This document shows, piece after piece, positions 25,969-34,570 of a stretch of 55,165 nucleotides of DNA. Both the position numbers and the translations under genes were made by a program. The stretch is from Myxococcales bacterium (GTDB lineage Bacteria > Myxococcota_A > Polyangia > Polyangiales > SLQV01). Below the pieces are notes generated by a model. That model saw nothing but the letters and a program-made list of their open reading frames with translations, did no database searches and was not told the origin of the DNA. Position 1 is the first letter of the stretch. Each line of letters begins with the position of its first letter. The stretch lies in the NCBI GenBank assembly GCA_007131285.1, contig SLQV01000006.1, positions 1 to 55,165 of the forward strand, written 5' to 3'.

Positions 25969-27917
25969 AGGCCTGGCTGCTCGACCTTTGGGGCCGCACC
26001 CAGAGCCCCCCGGCGGGCAGCGATGTCCTCGGCATTGGCGGCTTGCGGCCAGAGCGCGCCATCCAGGAAGGTCGCGACCTGCGGCTGCTGGCTTATTTTG
26101 CGTCCTACGCCAAACCCGAATGGCACTGGCTGCTGCTGGCGCTGATCTTGATGCCGCTGATGTCGGCCCTTGGGCTGCTTCAGCCGTGGCTCATCAAGCA
26201 GGCGGTGGATGCGGCGCTCGTTGAAGAAAGCCTGCCCGCATTGCTCAATGTGGTTGGCTTCTTCGCGCTGGTGATCGCTGGCGAGTTCGTGGTGCGCTTC
26301 GCCCAGACCTACGCGTTGCAGTATGCGGGGCAGCGCGCGGTGGCACGCCTACGCCTAGCTGTGTTTTCACACCTACAGCGGCTGCACGTCCGCGTGTTCG
26401 ATGGCACGCCGCTAGGTCGGCTCGTGACGCGCCTCACCACCGATGTCGACAACCTCGGCGAGCTCTTCGCCTCCGGGGCCATTACCGCATTCACGGACCT
26501 GCTCACGGTGGCGCTCGTCGTGGTCTTTATGGTGGCTATCGACTGGGAGCTCAGCATTGTGGCCTTGTTATCGCTGCCGCCGATGCTGCTCTTCGTCACC
26601 TGGCTGCGCCGCCGCGCCCGCGACGCTTACCGGGAGATTCGTACGAAAATCTCGGTCCTCAATGCCCACCTGGCCGAGCAGGTCAGCGGCCTTCCTTTGA
26701 TTCGGTCACTCGCGGTGGGGCCCGACTTCGCGCTGGAATACCGCGCCATCAATCAGGACCTGCGCGGCGCCTACATGCGCTCTATCCGCTACGACGCGCT
26801 GCTCTATTCGGTGGTCGAATCGATAGCAGCGGCAAGCATTGCGGCGACGTTGGCCTACGCCGCCGCGCGCCTCATGGGTGCAGACGCGCTTAGCTCGGCG
26901 CTGACCGTCGGCACGGTGGTGGCGTTTTACGAATACATTCAGCGCTTCTTTACGCCTATCCGAGACTTGGCGACCAAGTACACCGTGCTTCAGAGCGCCC
27001 TCGCTTCCGCCGAGCGCATCCATGACCTGCTCTCCCAGAACGACCTCGACCCCGGCGTTGCGCGGCAGAAGCACGCCACTTCTGCCCAAGTTGGCGTGCG
27101 GGCTGGCGCCGCGTTGCAGCCTGCGGCACTTCCGCTTCCTGCCGCTGCACAGCCACCAGAGGTGCGCTTCGAGGGCGTGGGGTTTGCCTACGTGCCCGGG
27201 CAAACCACCCTGGAGGATGTCTCGTTTGCCGTGGCGCCGGGCCAGGTCGTTGCCATTGTGGGCGCGACGGGCTCGGGAAAATCTACGCTGATGTCGCTGG
27301 TGCTGCGCTTTTTCGACCCGAGCACCGGTCGCATCACGCTAGGTGGCGTTGACCTTGGCGCGATGCCCACGGCGGAGGCCCGCGCGCATTTCGCCTACGT
27401 GCCCCAAAGCCCTTATCTCGTTGCAGGGACGCTGGCGGAAAATCTGGCGCTCGGAAGCGCGACCCCTGATGACGGCGCGGTGGCGGACGTGATGCAGCGC
27501 CTGGCGGCTGCGGGCGTCGGGACGGAGCTGCTCGGTGCGCTTGGTGACCCGAACCGGCCTATCGAGGAGGGCGGCGCCAACTTGAGTGCCGGCCAGCGGC
27601 AGCTCGTGGCCATGTTGCGCGCGCTGGCCACGGGAAGGCCCTTTGTGCTGCTCGACGAAGCCACCGCATCGTTGGACTCAGAAACCGAAGCGCAGCTCGA
27701 CCTCGCCACCGCCCGGGTGTTGGCGGGGAAATCAGCGCTCATCATCGCGCACCGCCTCTCGACCATTCAGACGGCGGACCGCATCCTGGTGATGCACGCC
27801 GGCCGCCTGGCGGAGGCGGGCACCCACGCCGAGCTTCTGGCGCGCGGCGGCCTCTACACCGCCCTGCATCGCCTCCACTTCCAAGCCGACACCCGCCAAG
27901 CCGACACCCGCAGCTGA
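25965..27917 (+). CDS. ABC exporter half-transporter, catalytically canonical subunit
   Basis: Partner of the preceding gene, of the MdlB/YheH type (650 aa), starting at the ATG that overlaps the upstream stop. The transmembrane domain covers about residues 50-335 with the coupling-helix region VFDGTPLGRLVTRLTTDVDNL. The ATPase domain shows VGFAYVPG (A-loop), Walker A GATGSGKST, Q-loop VPQSPYLV, signature LSAGQ (a variant of LSGGQ), Walker B FVLLDEATASLD with catalytic Glu, and H-loop IAHRLST. A Pro/Ala-rich linker precedes the ATPase domain. The extreme C-terminus QADTRQADTRS comes from a short tandem duplication in the DNA. Together the two genes should form one asymmetric exporter. Confidence 0.93.
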   Translation: MKAWLLDLWGRTQSPPAGSDVLGIGGLRPERAIQEGRDLRLLAYFASYAKPEWHWLLLALILMPLMSALGLLQPWLIKQAVDAALVEESLPALLNVVGFFALVIAGEFVVRFAQTYALQYAGQRAVARLRLAVFSHLQRLHVRVFDGTPLGRLVTRLTTDVDNLGELFASGAITAFTDLLTVALVVVFMVAIDWELSIVALLSLPPMLLFVTWLRRRARDAYREIRTKISVLNAHLAEQVSGLPLIRSLAVGPDFALEYRAINQDLRGAYMRSIRYDALLYSVVESIAAASIAATLAYAAARLMGADALSSALTVGTVVAFYEYIQRFFTPIRDLATKYTVLQSALASAERIHDLLSQNDLDPGVARQKHATSAQVGVRAGAALQPAALPLPAAAQPPEVRFEGVGFAYVPGQTTLEDVSFAVAPGQVVAIVGATGSGKSTLMSLVLRFFDPSTGRITLGGVDLGAMPTAEARAHFAYVPQSPYLVAGTLAENLALGSATPDDGAVADVMQRLAAAGVGTELLGALGDPNRPIEEGGANLSAGQRQLVAMLRALATGRPFVLLDEATASLDSETEAQLDLATARVLAGKSALIIAHRLSTIQTADRILVMHAGRLAEAGTHAELLARGGLYTALHRLHFQADTRQADTRS

Positions 27918-27993
27918 CGCTCGGCGCAATGAGGTCCCGTCTCAGAGCCAGCACGCTTCCCGTGGGCGCCCCGGTTCTGGCGGGCAGTGTTCG

Positions 27994-29571
27994 CTACCAG
28001 AAGAACACGAGCATCAGGGCGACGAGCACCAGCAGCGCTGCGCTGTGCGCGCGGTAATCGCGCCACAGGCCGGCTTGGCGAATCGGCCGGGTCCAGCTGA
28101 ACTGCCAGTGCTTGAGGGGCTCGGCGCCCTTTGCGGCGGTAGGCGCTTCGGCCATCGATTTGGCGAGCGTGACGTAAAGCACGCACGCGATCACAGCGAG
28201 CACCGCCGCGTGCACGGTGAAGTGAAGCGGTAGCAGGCCCAGGTGGTTGGCGATCAAGCACGCAATGCCCACGACATGCATGGGGATCATGGTGAACATC
28301 GCCGCGCGTCGAGAGCCCGTCTGGGTGAAGATGCCCCAGATAAATACGACGACTACCGGGGGGGCGAGGTACGCCATCACCTGCTGCAAATAAGCAAAAA
28401 GGCCGTGAAAGTTGGCAATCAGCGGCGCCCAGAGTGCGGCCAGTACCGCCAGGCCAAAGGTCGAGATGCGGCCGAACCAAAGCCGCGCTCGGTCAGACAT
28501 GTGGCCGTCGCGCATGGGCAGCAGGAAGTCATGGAGTATCAGCGTGGACGCGGAGTTGAGCGTGCTGTCGAGGCTCGACATGATTGCCGCAATCAGGCCG
28601 GCGAGCACAAGGCCTCGAATCCCCGCGGGCAGCACTTCAAGCGTCAGTTTGGCGAAGACCTGGTCTGGTTCTTCAAGGGCGGGGAAGAGCACGGGTGCCA
28701 GGGCGCCGGGAAGCACCATCAAAAAGAGCGGCGTTAGCTTGAGGTAGCCCGCGACGGTACAGCCCAGGCGCGCGTGCTCAATATCGCGTGCCGCGAGAAC
28801 ACGCTGGGCGATGTACTGGTTCATCGACCAGAAGTAGAGGCCGATGATGGGCAGGCCGAAGACGGTGCCGATCCAGGGGAGGGTGGTGTCGTCCCAGGGC
28901 TGCATGAGGGAGAAATGCCCCTCGGGCAGCGACGCCGTGACCGCCGTCAGCGAAAAGTCGAAGCGGCCCATGACAACGAACAGCATCAACGCCGCGCCGA
29001 CGACCAACACCAGCGCCTGGAGCATGTCGGTGTACACCACAGCCTTGAGGCCGCCGATAGCGGTGTAGAGCCCGACAAACAGCGCCATCGTCACCGCGGT
29101 GCCTAAAAACGGCAGTTCGGGAAAGAGGCTCTGCAGGATGAGCGTGCCCGCGTAGAGCCCGCCGGCGGTATCCACGGCGAGGGAAACCAGAATGGTCAGG
29201 CCGGAAAAGTAGCGCTGCGCCACCACGCCAAAGCGCTTGAGCAGAAACTCCGGCACCGTGTTGAGCCGGTTCTTCAGGAAAACCGGCACGGTGACCGCCG
29301 CCATGAAAATAAAAATGATGGCGGCCATCCACTCGTAGTTCGCGACGGAAAGGCCGCTGGTGTAGGCCTGTCCCATGAGGCCCACGAGGGTGGTGCTCGA
29401 AATATTCGAGGCGAAGAGAGACAGTCCGACGGGCAGCAGCGTCAGCGAGCGTCCCGCCAGGAAAAGGTCCTCGCCGCTACTCGTCCGACGAGAAACCACG
29501 ACGCCGATAACGATGATCAGCGCGAAATAACCCGAGATTACAACCCAGTCTAAGCTAGCAATTTGCTGCAC
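27994..29571 (-). CDS. Sodium:solute symporter (SSS family)
   Basis: Inner-membrane sodium-coupled importer of the SSS/SGLT fold, 525 aa with 13-14 predicted helices. Recognisable segments are the N-terminal IASLDWVVISGYFALIIVIGVVVSRR, FLAGRSLTLLPVGLSLFASNISSTTLVGLMGQAY, GLYTAIGGLKAVVYTDMLQALVLVVGA and GLYFWSMNQYIAQRVLAARD, close to the sodium/glucose branch. It also has LAGLIAAIMSSLDSTLNSASTL with the usual sodium-site serines. The start is GTG at 29571. A sugar or similar solute is likely; the exact substrate is inference only. It is convergent with the ABC exporter genes (76 bp apart), and I saw no strong terminator between them. Confidence 0.92.
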   Translation of the reverse strand: MQQIASLDWVVISGYFALIIVIGVVVSRRTSSGEDLFLAGRSLTLLPVGLSLFASNISSTTLVGLMGQAYTSGLSVANYEWMAAIIFIFMAAVTVPVFLKNRLNTVPEFLLKRFGVVAQRYFSGLTILVSLAVDTAGGLYAGTLILQSLFPELPFLGTAVTMALFVGLYTAIGGLKAVVYTDMLQALVLVVGAALMLFVVMGRFDFSLTAVTASLPEGHFSLMQPWDDTTLPWIGTVFGLPIIGLYFWSMNQYIAQRVLAARDIEHARLGCTVAGYLKLTPLFLMVLPGALAPVLFPALEEPDQVFAKLTLEVLPAGIRGLVLAGLIAAIMSSLDSTLNSASTLILHDFLLPMRDGHMSDRARLWFGRISTFGLAVLAALWAPLIANFHGLFAYLQQVMAYLAPPVVVVFIWGIFTQTGSRRAAMFTMIPMHVVGIACLIANHLGLLPLHFTVHAAVLAVIACVLYVTLAKSMAEAPTAAKGAEPLKHWQFSWTRPIRQAGLWRDYRAHSAALLVLVALMLVFFW

Positions 29572-29905
29572 GTGTCCACCCCCAAAGTCCCCGTGAGGCC
29601 GCGCTTGCGCGCGTGTCTTTGGCCGTGCATTCGGAGTGACTGCTCCGCGGTCCGTCTAGGCACTCGCTTTTGCTCGGCCAACCCCCTAAGGCCGAGCCCG
29701 TAGCACACAGTGACACCTATTGCCGAGGACACCTATTGCCGAGGACTGAGTCGACAGGCCGTGTCCCCCGGACGCCCGGGACGCGTGGCTAGACCAGGCG
29801 CGGCACTTTCGGCCAAAACGCCCGAGCAGCTTAGGCGTGCGTCTGCGCTCATGCCGCGGGCGTTGACGTGTGCGTCCCCTGGCGAGAGGGTGTGACGCCC
29901 GGTAC
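29572..29905. other. Spacer with 16-bp tandem duplication
   Basis: No gene is seen. GACACCTATTGCCGAG is present twice back to back (29712-29727 and 29728-29743). The stretch lies after guaB1 and before the symporter gene on the minus strand, so it should hold the symporter promoter. Confidence 0.5.
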
Positions 29906-31357
29906 TTAGCCGAACACTTGGCCGTGGGGCGTGCCTTCAACGAAGCCGCCGCGGGTTTGCACGCCGACGGTCGCTGAGGTCGTGAACGCCTCAAGGTCGG
30001 TCGCGCCGACATAGGTGAGCGCGCTCTGTAGGCCGGTGATCATGTGGGTGAGTGCTGCGCCCACGCTTTCTTCGCCGGGGCGCAGGTAAATGCGTGACGT
30101 CGAGATACCTTCACGAAAAAAGCGCTTCTGAGCCACTTCGAACGCGCCGAGACCGCGGGTTCGCTCCTCGACGGCGCGTGCCGAAGCCATGCCGTAGTTT
30201 TCCTTATAGCTGCGGCCTTCACTGTCGATGACGATGTCGCCCGGTGACTCGTAGGTGCCAGCAAAGGCAGTGCCGACCATCACCCGCGAGGCACCGGCGG
30301 CGAGGTAAAGCGCCACATCCCGCGGCTTGCGCACCCCGCCGTCCGCCCACACGTGCTTGCCTAAAGCCTTGGCCGCGCGGGCACACGCCAGAACCGATGA
30401 AAAACTCGGCCGGCCGACGCCGGTCTGCATTCTGGTGGTGCACATAGCGCCGGGGCCTACATTCACCTTGATGATGTCCGCACCCGCTTCGATCAGCGCG
30501 CGTGTGCCCTCGGTGGTGCAGACGTTGCCCGCGATAATCGGCATCTGTCGGGGGGCTATCTTGCGCACCGCGGCGATGGCTTCGAGCATGCGCCGCTGGT
30601 GGCCGTGGGCAGTGTCGATCACCAAAGCGGAAAGCCCCATTTCGATGAGCGCACCAGCCTGTTGGGTGATGCCCGACGAGGCGATGCCCACCGCCGCTGC
30701 CACCATGAGCTGGCCTTCGGGTGACAGCGTTGGGCGCATCACTTCTAGCCGCACCGCATCTGCCCGCGTGAGCACGCCGATTAGCTGACCGCCACAATTG
30801 ACGACGGGGGCGGCCCGCAAGCGGTGCTTTTCCATCGTGGCGAACGCCTCGCGGTTGTCGACCTGGTCGCTGAGCGACACCACGTTGCGGGACATCACGG
30901 CGTGGGCGCTCGCGTACTGGTCACAGCCCGTCAGATCCGCCTGCGTCAGGATGCCGATAGGCCGATGGCCCTCGTCGATCACCACCACCATGCCGTGGGC
31001 GCGCTTGCGAATGATGCCTTGAACATCGCGAACGGTCGCGCTTGCGGTGACGCTGAGGGCGGTGTCGAAGCGGGGGTGCGCGTGCTTCACGTGCTGCGCG
31101 ATGCGTTCGACGGTCTCAAGCGCCATGTCCTGCGGCAGCACGCCGAGGCCCCCGTAGCGCGCCATGGTCTCGGCCATGCGCTTGCCGGTGACGGCGTTCA
31201 TATTGGCGGAGACGATCGGGTGGGAGCCGCCGCGAAAGTCGGTTGGCGTTAGGTCGACACCGAGTCGAGAAGTGCCTTCGAAGTACCCAGGCAAGAGGAA
31301 AACATCATCGAGGGAAAGTTCGAGCTGTTCATCATGTTCTGGGTGGAGAAAGTGCAT
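29906..31357 (-). CDS. guaB1: GuaB1-type IMP dehydrogenase/GMP reductase family enzyme with CBS domains
   Basis: TIM-barrel purine-nucleotide enzyme of 483 aa. The N-terminus (LSLDDVFLLPGYFEG...ANMNAVTGKRMAETMARYGGLGVLPQD), the CBS pair (about residues 95-205, with VMSRNVVSLSDQ) and the catalytic loop GPGAMCTTRMQTGVGRPSFS (Cys306) match the GuaB1 group. True IMP dehydrogenases normally read GPGSICTTR. The mycobacterial GuaB1 enzyme is known as a GMP reductase regulated through its CBS domains, so the likely reaction is GMP to IMP with NADPH. That assignment is by similarity; dehydrogenase activity is not excluded. Nearby are a symporter on the same strand and bS21 divergently. I saw no guaA or second guaB. 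Confidence 0.85.
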   Translation of the reverse strand: MHFLHPEHDEQLELSLDDVFLLPGYFEGTSRLGVDLTPTDFRGGSHPIVSANMNAVTGKRMAETMARYGGLGVLPQDMALETVERIAQHVKHAHPRFDTALSVTASATVRDVQGIIRKRAHGMVVVIDEGHRPIGILTQADLTGCDQYASAHAVMSRNVVSLSDQVDNREAFATMEKHRLRAAPVVNCGGQLIGVLTRADAVRLEVMRPTLSPEGQLMVAAAVGIASSGITQQAGALIEMGLSALVIDTAHGHQRRMLEAIAAVRKIAPRQMPIIAGNVCTTEGTRALIEAGADIIKVNVGPGAMCTTRMQTGVGRPSFSSVLACARAAKALGKHVWADGGVRKPRDVALYLAAGASRVMVGTAFAGTYESPGDIVIDSEGRSYKENYGMASARAVEERTRGLGAFEVAQKRFFREGISTSRIYLRPGEESVGAALTHMITGLQSALTYVGATDLEAFTTSATVGVQTRGGFVEGTPHGQVFG

Positions 31358-31725
31358 GAATCGGTTCCCTGCGGCCTTGAGTCAAAACCCTAGTTTAACC
31401 GGAGTTCGGCGCCGGAGGGAAAAAAGGTCTGTGGGCTCGGGACACGGGGCTCCCGCGTGTGCGCTCTAGGCCTCCCGAGCTTGCGCTTTAGTCGGCCTTG
31501 TGGCACTTTTGGCCGCCGAGAACGCTGGGAGCGGCGTTGCAGCGTGGCCGCAGCCCGCAGCCGCTAGGCCTTGGGTGACGAGGCCTCGTACGGCTGACGT
31601 TCTATCCCGCACGGCTGGGCTGTGAACCGTCTGAAGCTGGGAGCCGTCGGGCGCTGCGTGCTGTTGGGTTTCTGCGTGCTGTTGTGTTTTATGCCGTTTA
31701 GGCTTTGTGGAGTGAAGACGCGATT
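31358..31725. other. Divergent spacer between guaB1 and rpsU
   Basis: No gene is seen. It must contain the promoters of guaB1 (minus) and rpsU (plus). Near 31654-31689 there is an imperfect 18-bp tandem repeat, CTGCGTGCTGTTGGGTTT then CTGCGTGCTGTTGTGTTT, just before the rpsU leader. Confidence 0.4.
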
Positions 31726-31965
31726 ATGGCTTTAGGCGATACCATCCAAGGCAGACCTCTTGAGGTTGCCGTCAGCGACCGCGGACTTGAGCGGGCCATC
31801 AAGAACCTGAAGCGTAAGCTTGCGGCGGAAGGCATTCTGCGTGAACTGAAGCGCCGACGCCATTTCATGAAGCCGTCGATCGCAAAGCGCAAAAAAGAAG
31901 CAGAAGCTTCGCGCCGTCGGCGCAAGCGCGACCGCCAGGCGGTGGTCGTCACCACGCTTAAATAG
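31726..31965 (+). CDS. rpsU: 30S ribosomal protein bS21
   Basis: Small-subunit ribosomal protein that helps initiation near the anti-Shine-Dalgarno end of 16S rRNA. The frame opens at 31705, but MALGDTIQGRPLEVAVSDRGLERAIKNLKRKLAAEGILRELKRRRHF is the normal start region, so I begin at the ATG at 31726 (79 aa). The Arg/Lys-rich C-terminus (KPSIAKRKKEAEASRRRRKRDR) is typical. The gene is monocistronic as far as can be seen, and dnaG/rpoD, its common partners elsewhere, are absent. Confidence 0.93.
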   Translation: MALGDTIQGRPLEVAVSDRGLERAIKNLKRKLAAEGILRELKRRRHFMKPSIAKRKKEAEASRRRRKRDRQAVVVTTLK

Positions 31966-32387
31966 CCTGCGCAGGCACCCGCAGCTGACGGAAAACCCGA
32001 CAACGGGGTCCAAGTTGGCGGTGCACCTGGTAGAGCACCGCGGCGTTCGTGCAGGTAGGGCCCAGTTCCAGGGGCCTCCGCCGAGCATTTGTCGCGTACG
32101 GGACCCGGCGTCCGGCGCCGACAGCGCGTGGCTGAAGCTGATCAGGTTTCCGCGTCTATACGCGGCCTGTCGGCGTGTTCACAAGCGGCATCTAGAAACC
32201 GGGGATGCGCGCGGTGCAGCCCGCATCCCGCGTGCGTCTGGAGGTGTGCTCAGGCATTTGGCGACGCGGCGAAGCAGGCCTAAGCCCTTACCCCGCGCGC
32301 GCTCCATGCGCCCTGCCGGTTCTTTTTTTCGGGCAGCCTGCGCACGGTAATGTCGCCTCGATCGGCTTCGCGCGCTACAACGGATGC
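31966..32387. other. Spacer after rpsU, no clear gene
   Basis: GCCTGCGCAGGC right after the rpsU stop is a perfect palindrome and could be the stem of a terminator, although no T-run follows. The next ORF is open back to 32205, but those residues have no signal or motif. Otherwise nothing is recognised. Confidence 0.35.
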
Positions 32388-33248
32388 ATGTCCGAGTCCG
32401 ACCGCCATCACGCCGTAAGCGTTCGTTTTTTCCATCGCCTTGCGCGCGTCCTGCCCGACCCGCTGCATTCAGTGCGAGTGCTTCCAGCCGCGACGCCGGA
32501 AGCTGAAGCCGAGGCCCGCGGGGCCACCGGGGGTGCGCGGCGGGTCAGGAGCCTCGCGCCGCGACGGGGGCTCGGTTTGAGCGTGGCGCTCGCGAGCCTA
32601 CTAGGCGCGTGCTCGTTCCAGACTTCGGGTAAAATGTCGTCGTCTAGCTCGTTTAAGGCGGGCAAGGACAACAAGCTTCAGCTCACCCCCGAGCCCAGCA
32701 CAGTAGACCTCGGTGAAACCGTGTTGTTGAAGGGCGCGCTCAAAAACGTCGATACCTCGGCGCTCATGGTAGGTTTTGCGGGTGCGGCTGCCCGTGTCCG
32801 GGTCGCGGAAGTTCGAGACGGCGGCCTGGTGGTTGTCGTACCCGAAGGCGCGCGGACTGGCAGTGTGCGGGTGTTCGAAGGCAGCGAGGAAGTCTGGGCT
32901 GGGCGCTTGACCGTGCGCGGCACCACCGAAGGCGAAGCGGTAGAGAGTGGAACGGCGGTGCCAGCTGCTACGCCAGCGGCTCAGCCCACCACGACGTCGG
33001 TCACCGTGACACGTGTTGAACCCAACCCCGCACCCGCGGGCGCGCAGGTGACGCTGCACGGCCGCTTCAGTGAAGTCACCGCCGAGCGCGTGACCGTCCG
33101 CGTGAGCGGCGTGAGCCAGGACCTCCCCCTCGTCGAGCTGGCAGCCGACCGCATTGTCATTGCGTTACCTCCCGCTGCCACGACCGGTCCCGTGCTCGTC
33201 AATGTCGACGGCTACGCCGTCTGGCGCGGCACCCTCACCATCAACTGA
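32388..33248 (+). CDS. Lipoprotein with two IPT/TIG-like immunoglobulin-fold domains
   Basis: Predicted surface lipoprotein. The frame opens at 32205; the ATG at 32388 (MSESDRHH) is more credible because an export signal with basic RRVRSLAPRRG and hydrophobic LGLSVALASLLGAC (lipobox) follows, even though its n-region is unusually long at about 60 residues. The mature part has two similar beta-sandwich units: LQLTPEPSTVDLGETVLLKGAL...VFEGSEEVWAGRLTV and VTVTRVEPNPAPAGAQVTLHGRF...VNVDGYAVWRGTLTIN. The EPNPAPAGAQVTLHG start is typical of IPT/TIG domains. A Thr/Ala/Pro linker lies between them. The role is unknown; such domains often mediate contact or act as spacers on the cell surface. Confidence 0.75.
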   Translation: MSESDRHHAVSVRFFHRLARVLPDPLHSVRVLPAATPEAEAEARGATGGARRVRSLAPRRGLGLSVALASLLGACSFQTSGKMSSSSSFKAGKDNKLQLTPEPSTVDLGETVLLKGALKNVDTSALMVGFAGAAARVRVAEVRDGGLVVVVPEGARTGSVRVFEGSEEVWAGRLTVRGTTEGEAVESGTAVPAATPAAQPTTTSVTVTRVEPNPAPAGAQVTLHGRFSEVTAERVTVRVSGVSQDLPLVELAADRIVIALPPAATTGPVLVNVDGYAVWRGTLTIN

Positions 33249-33343
33249 GCCCCCCGCGACTGAGGTAAACGCGATGCTTGACGGGGCGGAGGCATTTGGT
33301 CCAGCCTCTGATGCCAGGCGCTTTGTGCGCCTTAACCCCTTTC

Positions 33344-34363
33344 ATGCAACATATTATGCAGCTTACCTTCACCGAAAGATTGCGGCCATTCGGCATCGCA
33401 CTCGCGCTATCTGGCATAGTGCTGTCACTGCACGCGTGTGGCGATAGCGACCCCGAAGTGACCGGCCCGACCGATCCCACCGCTCCAATCGACCCCACGG
33501 ACCCGACGGCTCCCGTTGATCCTACCGGCCCGACGCTCGTCGCCCCCGCAATCTGCCAGTACACGTGTGACGCGGTTCTTGACTGCGCATCCGGGACCGA
33601 AGGCGTCATCACGCAGATGGCGTACTGCGACACCGGGCTCAACCGCTGCGTGAGCTGCCTCGAGAATGACGACTGCAAGCTCCCCGCGCTTGCGCTGACG
33701 CGTTACTGCGACGCTGACAACGCATGCCCTGATCCGCAGACCTGCGTCACGGTCCTCGGCCGTAACCGCTGCGCAACCATCGAAGATGCTGCTACGGATC
33801 CTGAACTTTGTCCGCAGAAGGTGGACGCTGTGGACCTCGACGACCAGGCGGTCACGGTATGCCTCTTAACACTGCCCAATGAAGACGTTTCCTGCAGCGA
33901 CGCGGGCGAGTGTGTGGCAACCGCCGCCTGCGACCCGGCGGTGTGTCCCTCCCAATCAGGCATTCCTGGCTTAGGTGGCGTTTGCGTCGCTGACGACACG
34001 CGTTGTGGTTGCGAAGAGAACGACGACTGCTCAGGCGGCCTCGTGTGCAACACCGACACCAACCGCTGCGCCTGCACCACCGAGTACTGCGAAGGCTTCA
34101 ACGAAGGCCTGTTGCCCGTGTGCCTAAGCTCAGGCTTCTGCGGTTGCGGCAGTGACGAACACTGCGGTGAGAACGAGCGCTGCAGTGACGCAGGCTCCTG
34201 CGTGTGCGCGAACGACACCTTCTGCGAAGATGCACTGTCAGGTAGCGTTTGCCTTGAGAGTGGCGTGTGCGGTTGCGCAGATGACATCGCCAACTGCGAC
34301 GAAGCGCTCGTGAGTGGATCCCGTCGTGCGGGCGCCCTGGTCTGCGCGCCCTTCCGCGAGTAA
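33344..34363 (+). CDS. Cys-rich lipoprotein with DPT linker
   Basis: Predicted lipoprotein of about 339 aa. The track start at 33278 gives an unlikely leader; from the ATG at 33344 or 33356 the protein reads MQLTFTERLRPFGIALALSGIVLSLHAC, a clean lipoprotein signal. Directly after the anchor Cys is a Pro/Thr/Asp linker with repeated DPT units (GPTDPTAPIDPTDPTAPVDPTGPT). The rest holds dozens of cysteines in short CxxDxDC-like modules (CVSCLENDDCKLPAL, CGCEENDDCSGGLVCNTDTNRCAC, CGCGSDEHCGENERC) that resemble Dickkopf or EGF-like Cys-rich units of myxobacterial surface proteins. Disulphide-stabilised and extracellular is inference from the signal and cysteines. A good terminator follows at 34442. 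Confidence 0.75.
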   Translation: MQHIMQLTFTERLRPFGIALALSGIVLSLHACGDSDPEVTGPTDPTAPIDPTDPTAPVDPTGPTLVAPAICQYTCDAVLDCASGTEGVITQMAYCDTGLNRCVSCLENDDCKLPALALTRYCDADNACPDPQTCVTVLGRNRCATIEDAATDPELCPQKVDAVDLDDQAVTVCLLTLPNEDVSCSDAGECVATAACDPAVCPSQSGIPGLGGVCVADDTRCGCEENDDCSGGLVCNTDTNRCACTTEYCEGFNEGLLPVCLSSGFCGCGSDEHCGENERCSDAGSCVCANDTFCEDALSGSVCLESGVCGCADDIANCDEALVSGSRRAGALVCAPFRE

Positions 34364-34441
34364 CACCTCGCTCGCGCTAGAGGCACATCCGGTGGGCCCC
34401 ATCTCAGGGCCTTTCGGGTTCGGCTGAAGCAAAAGACGCGC

Positions 34442-34486
34442 AAAGCCCTGACGGCTTCCAATGAAGGAGGCCGCCAGGGCTTTTTT
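34442..34486 (+). terminator. Rho-independent terminator
   Basis: AAAGCCCTG (34442-34450) pairs with CAGGGCTTT (34475-34483). The inner bases GGCTTCC and GGAGGCC extend the stem with one wobble pair, and six T residues follow (34481-34486). It ends the Cys-rich lipoprotein gene and stands before the convergent stress-protein gene. Confidence 0.85.
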
Positions 34487-34570
34487 GTGTGCTTACGCTG
34501 TGGTTCGCTTCAGATATTGCGCCGTGGGCCGGTCGGCTGCGGGTGCGCGCTTCGTAGCGCCGCTGCAAAC

